A stretch of DNA of 64,000 nt from Colius striatus (Eukaryota; Chordata; Aves; Coliiformes; Coliidae): assembly GCF_028858725.1 (NCBI RefSeq), contig NC_084773.1:920350-984349 (forward strand). The letters run 5' to 3'. Position numbers and translations under genes: made by a program. This document shows positions 1 to 14,100 of this stretch, one piece after another. Every line of letters starts with the position of its first letter. Position 1 is the first letter of the stretch. The notes under the pieces are model-generated. The model did not search any database. It saw nothing but the letters and a program-made list of their open reading frames with translations, and was not told the origin of the DNA.

Positions 1-3000
1 CTTTTGTTCACCTACACATTGATGTAAGAGGTACTGAATAAATCAGAGAAGTGTCTGATTTTGTTTTTCTTTTTACAAACAGGTGTAAACAGTCATATTA
101 TGATCTAATCCGATGGAAATGGAAGAGAAGTTATTAAACAGTTATTAAACGAGGCAGACTGGTGAAAAGCACAAATCAGAGGAAATCTTTACAACCTTTT
201 CTCCCATATGTTCAAATAAACTTTGATTATCTGTGTTTCTTGGAGACCGTATTTGCCTGGTACCCACTGAAGCATTAAATACCAAACTAGGGAATGTACT
301 TCACTTAGTCTGTCCATGATGGATTTGTTCATTTTTCAAGCACCTTTCTCTACTCCTTCTGTGTCTGCATTTAGAAATCACTGAGCCTTGGTAATACTTG
401 TAATACTCGGTGCTGGTGCACAGGCAATGAACTGACTTTAGCTTTTACAAGGTAGTCTGATTACAGAAACTAGAAAAACAAGTGAATAGCTTTCTTGAAA
501 AAACACTATAGAACATCGAGAACATCTGTTTAAGATGACCCTATATGTATTTGTAAAGCCTTCTAGTGCTTTCATCAGTGGGTTGTTTGAAATTATTTCA
601 GATTCAAGTTGTGTGAGGCAGTTTAAATGATTTCCTAAAGTCGATATTCAATAACCATCATGTGGATTGGTTACCAATACATCCTCATCAAAGCATGTCA
701 ACTAGGAAAGCTTGCTTATGCTTACTTTGCAGAGGTGTAATTAACTGTAATTGTTAATTTGATCCATGTTTGGAATTCTTTCATGAAAGAAAAAGATTAT
801 AGGAATACAGAACACAGCTGTCATGCACATGCATACATACAACCATGTAGTGGTTTACATTTGGGAAGTGACTGAATGAAATAGAATGCCTTTTGTCACA
901 AAGAACATGCCAGATGGCTAACACTACTACATAGCTACCTATGATAAACCTTCTGTTCCACTGAAAAACATCATACCCTCTCTTAACTGACAGCACTACT
1001 GGTTATGTTGTTGCATGATCTGGAACAGGACAACTATCTGCTTGGGTTTTTTAACTGTTGTTAGGTCATTTCAGTTGCTTTCTAGCCAGCTCCATGACTG
1101 GTCTCACCAAATGATTTGGTAGGGGCTAATGCTGGTGCAGAAAAGCAGCAGCAGCAACTGAACAGAGAATCAAGCCACAATTATTTCAGATTAAAAAGAC
1201 TGTTCTGCTAAGCCTACAATGAAGGGAATTGAACAGCTGCCTCTAGAGCTCCCCATCCCCCAAAGACAGAACACTCAGTGCTTTTGACTCTTTCTGTTTT
1301 ACCAAGGCTGTCACAGAGAATTGTGGCTTCAGAAGAAAAAATGCAGAGTCACTAGCATCTACTCACTAGCATCTGGGAGATGATTTTCAGCCTGACAGAT
1401 GCTCACATCTGACAAAACACTGTTACACTTCACATGAACTGACACTCTTGATGGAAGTACGAGCCAGGCTGGGGAGCTCTTTACAGAGCCAATATATGGC
1501 ATTGGCTGGATATGAGGGAAGCTACTTCTGGTTGGGATATGTAATTTTTTTGGTGGAGTTTCATCTACCATGAAGAATTAAAATCACTTCTAGCTGGGTA
1601 TGTTATCTTGTTTTTCCCTGCTTGTGAGTGATTGTGGTATTTTCAGGATTTTCATTGCATTTTCTGTGCTGTTACCTATAAGGCTGAGGCAATAAAAACA
1701 GTCTTAGTGAAAGAAGCCTTTTAAACTGTTTCCTTGTATCATTGTCAACAGCCTCTGATATCCATGACTCATGGATAGAAATTGTGTTTTCATTGTGTGA
1801 GAAAACACAGATGAAACCCAGATTGGTTGAATCTGCTGTAGGGATGATTCAATTGCCTTTCTTTTCATTTTCTTGTTTAAGCATAGAAGCAGTACCAAAT
1901 AATGACAAAGCATTTTGTCTCTCAGTGCCCATCTGCTGCTGCCAGTACATTTTGTTCTCCACAGTTTGCAGGCTGATCTATGATGTGCCACTGGCAGAGC
2001 ATCCTTATGCTAATAGTGAGCTAGTGCAGCAGAGTGGAAATCTACCATCCTTCCAAACACCACACACTAAGAATAATACCTGACACGACTCTTCTGACAC
2101 AAGTTTGATTTGCCTCACCTAAGAGGAATGCTGCTGCCTAAATATAGTCAATAAAATGTTTGCTTTAAGATTTAGACTCTTTCTGAATGGAGAACCCCAT
2201 CAGGCTTTGCCAAACTTGTGTTCATTTTTGCTCTTGAATCCTGAAATGAGATGAAAGTGTAGTTACAGCTTTAGATTCCATTGTTCAGTAGTTCACATAA
2301 TGCACATGCTATGTTATACAAACTGTGTCTTTCTGGAAAATAAATCCTAAAGAAGCTTTCTTCAGGTACCCCAGCAATCTGAGGTTTGTTGGGGAATCAG
2401 GTAGATAAACCTCACACACGCTTATCTCCTTATAAATTAGTTCCACAAATCAGTCCAAATATGTTATCAAAACAGAAAAAAACACCCCAGTCTAGTTTTA
2501 GAAAATACCAACTAGTCAATTGAATTACCCTGGCCTCAGAAAACACCTACTTTTGATGTTAAGGCTTTATCACAAAGGAGAGAAGAAGCAATCCTGCTTT
2601 TATCACAGCAGCAGCTTTATACAAAATACTGTATTTGTTCCCGAGGCTGAAACGAAATGGTGTCAGAAAGGCAGAAAAGTCAGTATGGCACTCTTTTTTT
2701 CTTCTCATTACCATGGCCCTCAGAAAATGAGCCTTGAAAATGTCACATGAAAAACAGTTGGAGAAAATTTCCATTGAGATACTTTTAGTAAAACAGTTCC
2801 AGAATTCCTTTAAATAATATGCAGGTTTGCTTAAAATCAAATCAAACCTCTGTGGGTTGTTTGAACATTTCCTTAAAAGACAGGGACCTTGCCTTTGGTT
2901 TATTTTGAGAATATGTTATTTATCAATAACATCATCACAGCCTTTATAATTTCAAAGCCTTTTTCATTTCAGTCCTACTGAACTGAGAATAAGATTACTA

Positions 3001-3284
3001 CACTTGTCCTCCCTTATAGCACATACAGGTTTACTATGGTTATTAAGCTTGCAAAATTGAAAGGCAAATTCATCCTCTGGTTTCAACAATGGTCTTCTCC
3101 AAAAGTCCTGCATTATTTTAAAGCTCAAACTCTGATCAAGATAATTTCAAGACAAGAAAAATAGCTGACACCTATTAGAAACTTGGGTGGCTGCAGCTCA
3201 ATTATAGGCTAAGCCAAAAGGCACAGACTTGTGATGAGAGGAACTGTTTGCATTTGCAAACCAACCAAACCAGCAGGTGCAAAA

Positions 3285-3304
3285 AGGACATCTTTTGATG
3301 TCCT
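3285..3304. repeat. Short perfect inverted repeat (8-bp arms, TTTT loop)
   Basis: AGGACATC, TTTT and GATGTCCT follow one another exactly. The arms are too short for a microRNA precursor. No associated gene. Confidence 0.5.
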
Positions 3305-6300
3305 CTACTGCAGAAATATTAGGTATCCAGAAAGTATAATGTTATACCCAGTCATATGTATCTAAGCAATTATTGAAATCAAACCTGGGAGCTATTTCTG
3401 CTTCTAACGATCGTAAATGTATCTAATTGGCAGACATAAAGAGCATTGAAACCACCAAAAATTGAAGGTCAGCTCAAATAGATGTAGTAGTTGCAGGTGT
3501 GTGAGGTACTTGAGATGAAGCATTGATATAACAGGAAACAAGCTCATTAACAGAGGAGTATATTACAGGGAGGAAGGAGGGGAGCAAGGTTCTCTTGTGT
3601 GATAGTGTTATGGGACAAAGAGCAGTCTGAACGCTTATGCACTGGTTTTCTGATGAGGTAAAGGTAATGAATTGAGATTGTGGTGAAGGAGAGTGTACAC
3701 TATTTTATTCTTTTAAAGGCTCAGTGGAGTACTTCTCTTGTGTTCAGATATTGTGTCCTCCAAGATTATTTTGACCTGCAATGTGTTACTAAGTTTGGAA
3801 AAGACTAATGTAGAGTTTCCAGTGAAGTTAATGCTACCTCCAACACCACTATTCCCCACGTGGTACTCCTGCTTTGATTGATATTATTGCTCTTTTTCTT
3901 TATCTTTTATTCTTCTGCTTGTCATGAGACTTTCAGAAACTTCCTGGTAAGATTTGAACTTTTATGAGTCTGAATATTGTAGGAAAGCTCCACTGAGGCA
4001 ATACTGATTTTATCCTCACACCCCAAAATCACAACTACCTTTGGTAGAAATGGGGGATGTTTACAACCTGTTACTCTGGGTTCACAAAAGCTGCTTAAAT
4101 TCTGTGGAATATGGTTTTATTTGTTGTTATTGCTTCTATTCTAGCCTGTTATGTTTTGGAATTGCACTTGGAGACCTGTTAATTGAAGTAATTTCTATAA
4201 GTAATGAAAAAATACAATGTTCTGCATTTTAATAGGTTGCTCTCCAGCTTTCAATATCTCCCAGTTACTCTTCATTTCACATTTCAGCTGATAGACTACA
4301 TTTCTCATTTATTTATAGCAGTATCTCTCTCTGCTGTTTGTTCACCCAAGCATAGGCTTTCTTATTAATAGTATCAGGTGCTTTTTGTGTATTGCTTCAT
4401 AGATAGATAGAGAGAAGAGCAATTAAAGGTGCAGGAGAGCTATGGACTTGTACTTTAATTTTCTTATATAGCTTTTTAGGATATATTCATTAATATCTCA
4501 GTGTGAGAAGCCATGTTCTGTAACTAAAAGCCATCTTTGATTAAATGCAGGGCATAAATTAATGTTGTGATATATTACTGTCTAAATAGGGAGGTAGAAT
4601 TAAGACAGGAATTGCCTACACTAAAAGTCAATAGGGTTTCAGAGATCCTTCTGATACATCTTAAATTGTAAAACTCAACTCTGTAGTACTCTTACTTCTC
4701 ATCCTTGTGCTTAATCTACCAATTTCAATAAACAACAATGCAAGCAGTAGTGTGTTCAGTATTGATGTGAAGTATTTCTAAGTCTGTTCCTGCAGAGAAA
4801 GGACACTGGTGTATTGTTTTGGGTGTTGTGGTTCAGTTGGTTTTTCCTAGAACCCCCTCTCACACAGTGGATCTCCATTTCCCTTTGCAGTGATAGCTTT
4901 CAGTTTCATCTATCAAGTCATAGTCTGTTTCTTGGAGTAGCTTCTGTGTTAGGTTTCTCAATCTGTTCTATAATAGATTATAATTCTATAATTCTATGAT
5001 TCTAGTCTGTAATCTTCAGATTATAACACTGAAATTAAGAAACCATCCAATTAACTTTAATATGCCTTTTGTGGTGTTAAAGGCTGAGATGACACTGTAG
5101 CAGTTCAGTGAATTGTTGCCAGAAGATTAATATGTTTTGCTTTCAGGTGTAGGGAAATGCCAGGAACAGCTTTTTAACTAAGAAATAGCTAATTTCCAGT
5201 CAGAGTACACAGATGTGCTTTTTGTTACAGAAAGCTGCAAAGAAGAAATAGCAACATTACATTTCCAAAACCTGTGGTGATCTGTTCTTGTCCCTACAAC
5301 CTCTGACAAACCCCAAGAGGTTTGCAAGTGAAAAACTGATAGTCTACATGTACAGTGTCACACAAAGGCTTGTAAACCTGCCAGAGTTGTACCATATCCA
5401 TTAATCTTCATAACACATCTATACAGAGAAAGAGTTACTCCAGGGGGATGATGGAAGGAATCCTGGAAAGAATATGAATTATAGCAGGTTATTTTTATAA
5501 GTTATTCTCTCAAGATTTAGGTTGCATTAGTTTCTAATATTACAGAAAGGCAGTACTTCATATTTGAGAGTCACAGATGACGCTGCATTGGAAGAACAAT
5601 ACTTGAGTGATGTATTTCTAACCCTCATAAGGTGGTTTTGGTTTAAGTACTGTGCAATATCACACAGCCTGAGTGGTCCAGGATCTAGAGGCTATGGTTA
5701 TACATGTGATAATAATGAATGATTCCTCATGCTTAGTTTTCGTGATGCAGAAGCAATCCCTTGATCTGACTCCAATGTGGGGAGAGGGCATTCTCTGTGA
5801 TGTTAATGGTCCATGCTAGAAGAAATACTCTCCTTCAAATTGAGTTGAAAGTAGAGCTGATATGGTGCAGACCTGAAGAATCTGTTAGGAGTAACAAGAG
5901 GGCTAGAGTGTAAGATCAGTAGGGCTCAAAGTCTCTGCAGGTCCTACAGTCACGTTGCACAATGTTACTGCACACTGTCACCAAAGGGAAAGTGTTTCTG
6001 TCTCTTCCTCTGTGGGTTTCATGAAGATCCTACACGTAACAATTACTTCCACCACATCAGCACCTTTCTAGGGAGAATGTGTAAGATACTAAGTAACTAC
6101 ATTTCATCTTTCAAATGAATTTTCCATTCTATAGAATAGAAATTGTGTTCATTCACCCGTCCTAGATGCCCTCAGCATATGGTAAAATACAGCTATAAAA
6201 AACATGTGACATTAGGATTCAATCTCACTAAGAGCATTTTGTGCAAGTCCACTACCACCACAAAAACAGACTAATACTTCAAGCACTCTCTTCAAGCTTC

Positions 6301-7876
6301 ATAAACTTCCCAGAAAGCTGCTGAGCTTAGAAGCAGTCCCTGGTATGTTAAATTGTTCTAATCAAAAGGGAGAACCATTTCTAAGACTTGCTTGGCATTC
6401 GAAGTTTTTTGGGTTTTTCTTTTCTTTTTACCTGATTTTTTTTCCTTGTTGTTTTAAACTGCTGTGGGTCATATTTTGGTAGCTGTATGACCAAAATTAA
6501 AGAACCAGATGTTAGATGATGCACCTGTTTTTTCACTTAAATGAACCTAGGGTTCATTTCTTTTTAAAAGACCCAAAGAAGCCACACTCCACAGCAGTTC
6601 AGGTGCTGATATACATCTGAGGGGTTTATTTTTAGGGTTTGTTCTTTTATATTTGGCTTCAATATGTCTGCAGAAAAGGTTGATGATGGCATAACAGCTG
6701 AGATAGATTTTTAAATCTTTAGGACCAACACATAAGACTTTTCTACACAAAAATCGATCTTGAGGATAAGAAAGATGAACAAACATTGATCAAATGATTC
6801 TTATTTCTCACACTGTGCTGAAAGGCTGGGCTTTCCTCATATCCAGCCATTCTTGTATGTGATCCAGAGTCTTCTACAGGAGCACTTGATGTGCAGGCAG
6901 CATACCTAAGCATACCACACACCACAAACTCTACTCCAAAAGAGGGAGTTCTGCCACTCCCCCACTGAATACATAGGGCAAATGTCAGGAGAGTATTCAG
7001 AGGCACGACCAAGAGGATGGATTAAGTTTGGGAAGCTGCAAGTTGCTGAGGCAAAGGATCAACAAAGGTGAAGAACTCTTCAGTAGCTTGTGTAGTGCTT
7101 AAGACTGCACATTGGAGTCCCATAGCCAGGACTTTGTGTCCCAGGTACAAGAACAGAATATTTCTGTGTATCATAGAAACATCCCTATAAGCTTAGGGTA
7201 GAATCTTTCCTAATCCCTTTTAAAGCAGAGGAATAGCATACCCTCCAGCAGGCTCATGCTCAGTTCTAATAATTTATGCAGACTAGCTGTCTTCTGACCA
7301 TCATTTCATTTTATTTTCTTAACATGTGTTTAAATGACCTTCAAATCTACTTGTGCAGATCGTCAAAGCCTCATTAACCAAATACATTTCTGTTTTCTCA
7401 CCTATAAAAAAGCCCACAATTGGGTTGCTCTGTGGAATATTTTGCTGAAACAATTGTGACAAAGAAACAGATGGACAATATAGCTTCCTTCTAGCAGAAA
7501 ACTCAATAGGATACTTATTTGTCTCATTAGTGATTTGGTCCATGGGGAAAATGTAGGGAAATTGATTGCTTGGATTCAGGCATTCAGCTTGAAGTTGGAG
7601 CTTTAAAAACTGCAGTGGAATGTGCATCTCAAAAAGGGGCCTGAATTAGCTACAGTTAGGTTTAGGACTTGAAATCTCATTGAGAAGTCTGCCATTACTG
7701 TAGGTACCAAGTGTGTGGATTGACTGTAGATGGTTGAGATCAAAACTTCTAGGAGAGGCTATCAACCAGATAATTATAAGGATCTGAAGGACAAATTGAC
7801 AACTGATCAATTTACTTGTGACTTAAATCATTATCAGCAGAGAGCTTGAAGGTCAATAATGTTCCAAGAGTTTGTC

Positions 7877-7895
7877 AAAGTTGTTTGACAACTTT
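7877..7895. repeat. Short perfect inverted repeat (8-bp arms, 3-nt loop)
   Basis: AAAGTTGT, TTG and ACAACTTT form a perfect hairpin, overlapping a second palindrome GTCAAA/TTTGAC. It stands alone in AT-rich DNA; function unknown. Confidence 0.5.
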
Positions 7896-9222
7896 AATCT
7901 GTCCTTATAATAAGAAAAACATCTGTTTTTAGGGAAGATGGAAACTGAACACTATAAGCTCTATAAACACATTTCAGTGTCATCATGACTTTCATTCTTG
8001 CATGTATTTATGTCAAGTGGTTCTCTGTGAAGGTTATAGTTAGAAACAAAAAGTTTGGACATGCTCACCACCTCACACAGCAGTTATAAAACCTAGTATG
8101 CTCTAACCTTGCCTGTTTAGCGTTAGAATGAAACTAATCTAACCTCTTAACTCTGAGTAGTTCTAAGAGATGATTTGCAATTGATATTTCAGTGCTCAGA
8201 TTAGCCACATAGTGTCACCCTAGACCATCCAAAAGTCTAATGAAAGGCATTCTGCCTAATCACCAGTTTAGAGAAGTTGTGTTGGAAATACTCTGGAGGA
8301 ATGTTACTACTTCTAATTAAATTAACAAGCTTCTTCATCCTGTATGACACATCTGTAGCCAGAGCCTACCTGTTTTCAGGTGTTCCTGAAATTTAGGCCA
8401 AGAGCTGTCTGCAATACTTCATGCTAATTGTCGTCAGCAAGGTGAATTTTGGTGGTTCCTTTCTGCTTGTGATCTTGACCTCTCTTCCCTTCATATTTAA
8501 AAAGAAAGTTATAACTGTAGCATTTTGTATTTCTAGTAATTAGATATCAAAAGTGAATTTTTCCAACTCCTTGAAATATAATGTAGATTGTGAAGGCATA
8601 CAAAAAGCATAGTAGTGATGTTTATTTTGTCAAGTTACTCCAGTGATGCTTCAAAAGAGGTCCTAAAGCAAAACCTCATATTTGACATCCTTATCCTTAC
8701 TTTCTGAGACTATTTGGAATAGAAAATGAATAACATTTTCTTGCACTTGCCTTGTATGGCTTTCTTTTTAAATGAAGTTTGTAATATTCAGATTTAGACC
8801 CAGATAATACAGAAGTCTTCAAAGAGCAGCACTTTAAAAAACATATAATTTTAATGCATAAAGCAAATTTACAAAATGTGTTTGAGATAACTGAACAATT
8901 TGAGTTGGCAGAGACTTTGAAGGTAGAGTTCCTACCTCCAAGAAAAGTTCTATGTAAAAAACCCCCAGAAATGCTTCCTCCAAGGCTGTGATGCATTAAA
9001 ATCCAGCTACAGAGAGAGGGTTATGGGCATCTAGATGTGGAGTGAGTTAAAGTTCAAAGCCTATTCTCACTCTCCAAAACAGATGAATGATTAAAATTAT
9101 TAGAAAGGTATACTACTTACAAAAAAAGTAATAGATGTAGTTAAGGAGACTGGTATGGAACAGATAACACAGATAAGAATATTCTTGATAAGAATAGCTG
9201 GTAACAAACCATCACCAGATAT

Positions 9223-10264
9223 ATCATAGAATGGGTTGGGTTGGAAGAGACCTCAAAGATCATCTTGTTGTGACCCCTCTGCCACGGGCAGTGCGACCTT
9301 CCACCAGATCAGTGCTCAAATCCTGTCTAATCTGCCTTTGAACACTTAAGGAAGGGGAGCATCTCCCTTCTGGTGAAAGGCTGAGGGAGCTGGAGCTCTT
9401 GAGCTTGGAGAAGAGGAGATTGAGGAGTGACCTCATTCATGTTTACAAATACATAAAGGATGGATGTGAGGAGGCTGGAGCCAGGCTGTGCTCAGGGATG
9501 GCCAATGACAGGGCAAAGGGCAATGGCTACAAGCTGGAACAGAAGAGGTTCCAAAGAAACACAAGGGAAAACTTCTTCCCTGTTGAGGTGAGGGAGCACT
9601 GGCAGGGGCTGCCCAGATGGGCTGTGGAGTCTCCTTCTCTGGAGACATTCCAACCCAGCTGGACGAGTTCCTGTGTGCCCTACTCTAGGTGGTGCTGCTC
9701 TGGCAGGGGGGTTGCACTGGATGAGCTTCCAACTCTTAACATTCTGTGATTCTGTGACTTCCAGGACGGGACATTCCAAATTCTCTGTACAACCTTATTC
9801 CAGGGGTTCACTTGTGAGGGTGGTGAGAAACTTCTTCCTATGTCTAATCTAATTCTGACCTCTGTCAGTTTGAAGCCATTACCTGTGTTCTATCACTACA
9901 GATCCTTGTACAAAGTCTCTCTCTGGCTTCCTTGTAGGCCCCTTTAGGTTCTAGGAGGCTGCTTGAAGGTCTCCCTGGAGCCTTCTCTTCTCTGGGCTGA
10001 ACAACTCCATCTCTCTTAACCTGTCTTCATAAGGAAAGGTGCTCCAGCCTTCTGAATATCTCTGTGGTCTTCCTCTGGACTGGCTCAACAGGTCCATGTG
10101 TTTCCTATATTGTGGGACGCAGAGGTCACTCAACATGTTCAAACCCTTCTCTTCTGAGCTACTCTTAATCCATTCTCTGCCTGTCTGTATTTGTGCTTGG
10201 GACTGCCCCAACCCATTTGCAGAACCTTTCACTTGGCCTTGTTGAACTTCATGAGGTTCACAGC
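9223..10264 (-). mobile_element. CR1 LINE fragment (outer element, split by a younger CR1)
   Basis: The 3' end lies on the left: 'atcatagaatggg' followed by the antisense CR1 3' region 'ttggaagagacctcaaagatcat'. The element stops at 9347 and resumes near 9757 with the next part of the CR1 consensus ('ttccagggatgggacatcc'-like). It continues to about 10264, where the 'cttggccttgttgaacttcatgagg' part is recognised. The segment between is another CR1 in the opposite orientation. The outer copy also lacks internal pieces around 10100-10160. Its RT coding capacity is gone. Confidence 0.88.
9348..9756 (+). mobile_element. CR1 LINE fragment nested inside the 9.2-10.3 kb CR1
   Basis: A 5'-truncated CR1 3' region in + orientation, from 'ctggtgaaaggctgagggagc' through 'gaggtgagggagcactggcaggggctgccc' to an ATTCTGTGATTCTGTGA tail. 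It interrupts the outer minus-strand copy. The tetramer ACTT occurs at both junctions (9344-9347 and 9757-9760), consistent with a short target-site duplication. It must be younger than the outer copy. Confidence 0.85.
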
Positions 10265-10958
10265 TATACCAGTTGCTCCTAACAAAGGTCAAGAGATGAC
10301 AAAACCAAGAGGCAGCAGATTACCAGCTGCTGAGCTGTGTAATGAACAAAAATGAAGTGATAATTTTTAGTACATTCCAGAGGTTTCAAAGTTAATTGAT
10401 CAAACACTTGCTGCAAAAACAGATTTACTTTGTGCTATGTGTATTTCCTTGGGGCCTAGGCTGTTGAAGCAGATGGAGGAGGAATGTGAGGGTTTTGCTG
10501 TCTGGGTGGAGTTTTTTTATTTGTTTGATTTTTATTTCTTTGGTAGGTTTGGGATTTTTGCTTTTGTGGGTTTTCTGAGGTGTTGTAACTTTTGTTCCCT
10601 CAAGTGGGATATTTGTGGTGAAAGCTGTGTGTATACTGACTTTGTAAGGGCAAGGGCAAAAGACCTGTGGATGATCGTTGACTGCACTACTGATGGATGC
10701 ACCCCACAACAAGATGTTCTTGAAGTGTGTTGACATGGAATTCAACATTGACAAACATACTTGGAAAACTAGAAAAGCTGCAAATGACCATGAAAATCTT
10801 CTCTTCCTCTAGTTGCTGTCAATCCCACAAACTTGTAGTTTTCTTCTCATCATCTCTGAAGTCCCTGCTCCACTTCATTCTCTGCTCCTGTGTGATCAGT
10901 GTCCTTTTTCACCGTGGCTCATCTCAGAGCCCACAACATCTCCTTGCCTCTATTCATA
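10265..10958. other. Unique non-coding sequence, no gene recognised
   Basis: Between two CR1 fragments. The reading frames at 10425-10754 on minus and 10437-10733 on plus overlap each other and show no family features. Confidence 0.5.
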
Positions 10959-11180
10959 CAATGGTAGGGATTGAAGGGACCTCCAGAGATCATCCAGTCT
11001 CACCTCCTGTTAAAGCAAGTTCCTCTTAATCAGGGCTCCCAGGGATATGTTCAGATGGGTTTGGAAACCTCCAAAGGAGACTCCACAACCTCTCTGGGCA
11101 GCCAGTGCCAGAGCTCCCTCATCTTCACAGCAGAGATGTTCCTCCTTCCCATGTTCCAGCTTATGTCTCCCTGAATTATG
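10959..11180 (-). mobile_element. CR1 LINE 3' fragment
   Basis: Antisense CR1 3' end: 'caatggtagggattgaagggacctccagagatcatccag' continues into 'ctccacaacctctctgggcagccagtgcc' and 'ccttcccatgttccagctt'. It lacks the ATTCTATG tail on the left and is 5'-truncated. Confidence 0.85.
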
Positions 11181-14100
11181 GCTCCCTGAATTTCTCATGA
11201 GACTCTTATTTTTCAGGGAATGGGCTACAGTTGAAAATGACTCTTTAAAAAGCCCCTAAGCACAACAAGATTGTTTGGAACAGTGTGTGCAAAGTCTGAA
11301 AAGCAGGCTGAGATCTCTGCAAGGATGTTTTTTCCCCAGAAATTGTGCCCTCACTACTCTTGGCTCCTGACTGCACAACTTTCATGTTCTTCCAATCTCT
11401 TGATTCTAAATAGAATCACAGTCATGGGCTGGCCTAGTGTCTGAAAGTTTATGGCCTAGATACAGCAATGAAGAAGCTTTTGTGTTCATCTAAAAACAAA
11501 TTACTAAAGGTCAAGTATGGAGGAAAACAGTAGAGCATAGGTGTCTAAAACCATTCAGCAGATGAGAAATCCCACCAAGGATTAAGATTTCAGATGTCAC
11601 TAGAAGTATCATATGTAAGGAGTTAGTTTGTTATAAGAACTTTGAGTTTCAAATAAGCTGAAATCAATATTTCATAGGAATTAGACCTGTACTCCCAGTA
11701 TTTGGCAGGAGTGTTGTTGCCTACAAAGGTTTCAGGATGTACTTTGGTTACATGAAGCAACTTTGGAAATAGTTGTCTCAAAGCTTTTTTAATTGTTTTA
11801 ACTTCATTTTCTATTATTTTTGCAAGTTTTAATTATTTACAACAAATGTCTGTTTCTCTTTATTTTCCCTTATTTCTGGCTCTGAACAAGCATGCAGGTT
11901 GTTAGCTTTCATATTGACTCCCTCTTGCTGTTGGCTTTATCTCCCTCTATCTGTTGACTTCTCCTGAGTCACTGGAGTGCTCAACTTACCATCTTCAGAT
12001 TGATATGGTTTGGTTCTTTTGCAGCCTGTCCAGGCAACAAGAATAAGCAGCCCTGATCCCCTGATATGTAGTTAATGATACTTACCAAGAGAAGTAATTT
12101 AGTTAAAAAAACAAATACAAACCCCTTGATATTGAGAGAAAATTCTGAAAACAGGTCTTAATCTCAAAATTACTTCTTCTAAATAGCTAGAATTGCTAAA
12201 ATGAAGTGTTTTGTAGGAACAAGAAAATGTTTTCCTCTTTATTTTCATTTATAAATGAAACCTCTTCCTACAGAGTTTTAGGATAACAGTTGCAAATGAT
12301 GGAAGGAAAGCTTGAAAATAATCTACTATGATTAAACCATACCTTCAGAGAATGAATGTACATGTAAGGGGGGGAAAAAGTAGCTCAGACATGAAGAATA
12401 GATGTTCTAGATATGTTTCTTACAGTATTTAATGAACACAAAGCAATCTGAGCCTTTCTGGTTTTATCTAGAACATCATACCTCAGGACTAGTCCTTACA
12501 GGGGAATTAAATGGTTCTTCTTTTGCACTATATTAGGTTTGAGTGGGATTGGGAAGTAATCAAAGCCCCCACTTGATCCTTTCCTGAGGCTCTCTGGTAA
12601 TTCAACACCAGTTCTAGGGATGCTCATCACAGAGGAAATACAGAAGAAAATCTGGTGTGTTTGGCTTATTCAGCTTATTGGAAAGGTACAAGTAGAAAAG
12701 CAAATATGTTAAAAATAAAAGTTAGGAGTGTTTTGAAACAGGAAAATGCTGTAACGAGGAGTGAAGATGAATGGTGACTCCTTCATTTGGCTTTATTTTT
12801 TTTTTTAAAGAAAACATTAAAAACACACACACAAATGGCTTGACACTTTCTGGCAAGATGACTGTCCAAAAGTTGTAGGCTTTCAAAGGAAAGATTGCTT
12901 TGGAGAACTGTTTTCCTACAAGTTTCTCCATGCTCCTTCTAAGTTGTAAAATCAATCCAGGTTCAGTATAGTTTTCAAAATTGGGTAGTGTAGAGGTCTA
13001 GGTCCCATTCAGTACTCAACAGAATAATCTTTCTGACAGAGGGGCTTTGTAAAACTAAAATGAGAATAGTTTGCTGTTAGTGATATTGTAAACCTGGAGT
13101 ACTTTTGTTGTCCGTGCATCGAGAAAGGAACTACTCACTATTTAATAAAACCAATCACCGCTCTGAGTGCAGATATTATGCTTTAGAATGTTTCTTCTTG
13201 CAGCAGTTTTTTGCTTGTTGCTTAATAAGGCTCATCTTTTAATTACAGATACTCAGGAGACTGTTTTGTTCTTGCTGGCTTTAAGTCCAGTTAGTTGGAT
13301 ATCAGAAGAAAGGAGGAAGACAAACCAAAATGTGTCCTAGAAGGGAGTTTTAGATTGATCAAGTTCAATCCTTACTGTGTTACATCCATGCATAAGATTT
13401 TATAGAGGAGATATTCTTTAAAACAAATTACACTGTACACAGATAAAGTGATGTTTTATTTTCCCTACAAAATCAGTTTTGAGCAGAAGGTTTTTTTGTG
13501 GATGTATCAGCCTTCAAGTACCTACTTTTGAGTTTGGAAACAGAACTGCAGTAAGAGAGCTTCAGACTTTGAAGAGTTTTCCATTGCATGAAACCTCTTT
13601 CCATTCAATTTTTGTATGTGTAATAGAAATGCAATTAGCAACTGATTCCTTTTTTATACTGTTTTAAATTGCAAGCATTAAGAAAATTCATAGCAATTGT
13701 CCTTTCCAATGGATTAACCAACAAAGAGAGTGTGCAACTCAACAGCAGAGGCTGGGCTCAGGCCTCACTTTTGGTTTTAAAACATGTTTATTTCTTGTAA
13801 AAACAACAGATATTCCATCTACTTACTTTCCTTTTACTGTGTAGTCTGATGGAACAGCCTGTTGACAGTTACAACTTGAAAAATTACTATGAAGTTTTGT
13901 GTTCCCTCCATGTTTCAAGTGTTTTGGCACTAAACTGAATTTTGGGGTGTCTCTACTGGCTCTACTGCTAAGGCTCATTCTCATGAGACATTCTCACTGC
14001 TTTTGTCTGTAAACATCCATAGAGATACACTCATTTTATGAGTGTTTCTCTGCTCATGAATGGAACATAAAAAAGCAAGACTTTCTCTGTAAAAGACTTC

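Larger units (their letters stand above)
1..9222. other. Unique non-coding sequence, no gene recognised
   Basis: AT-rich DNA without a convincing exon, repeat family or RNA gene. The reading frames are short (up to 113 codons) and show no family resemblance. Small items only: a GATA run near 4400-4416, a tail-like 'ctataattctatgattct' at about 4983-5004 that may be a relic CR1 end, and two short hairpins listed separately. Confidence 0.6.

Noticed and set aside
4983..5004. CR1 terminus on the plus strand
   Set aside because: Only a tail-like simple sequence is visible; the preceding bases do not match the CR1 3' region.
9399..9749. 116-codon plus-strand reading frame
   Set aside because: It lies wholly in a CR1 3' region and does not follow the CR1 protein frame.
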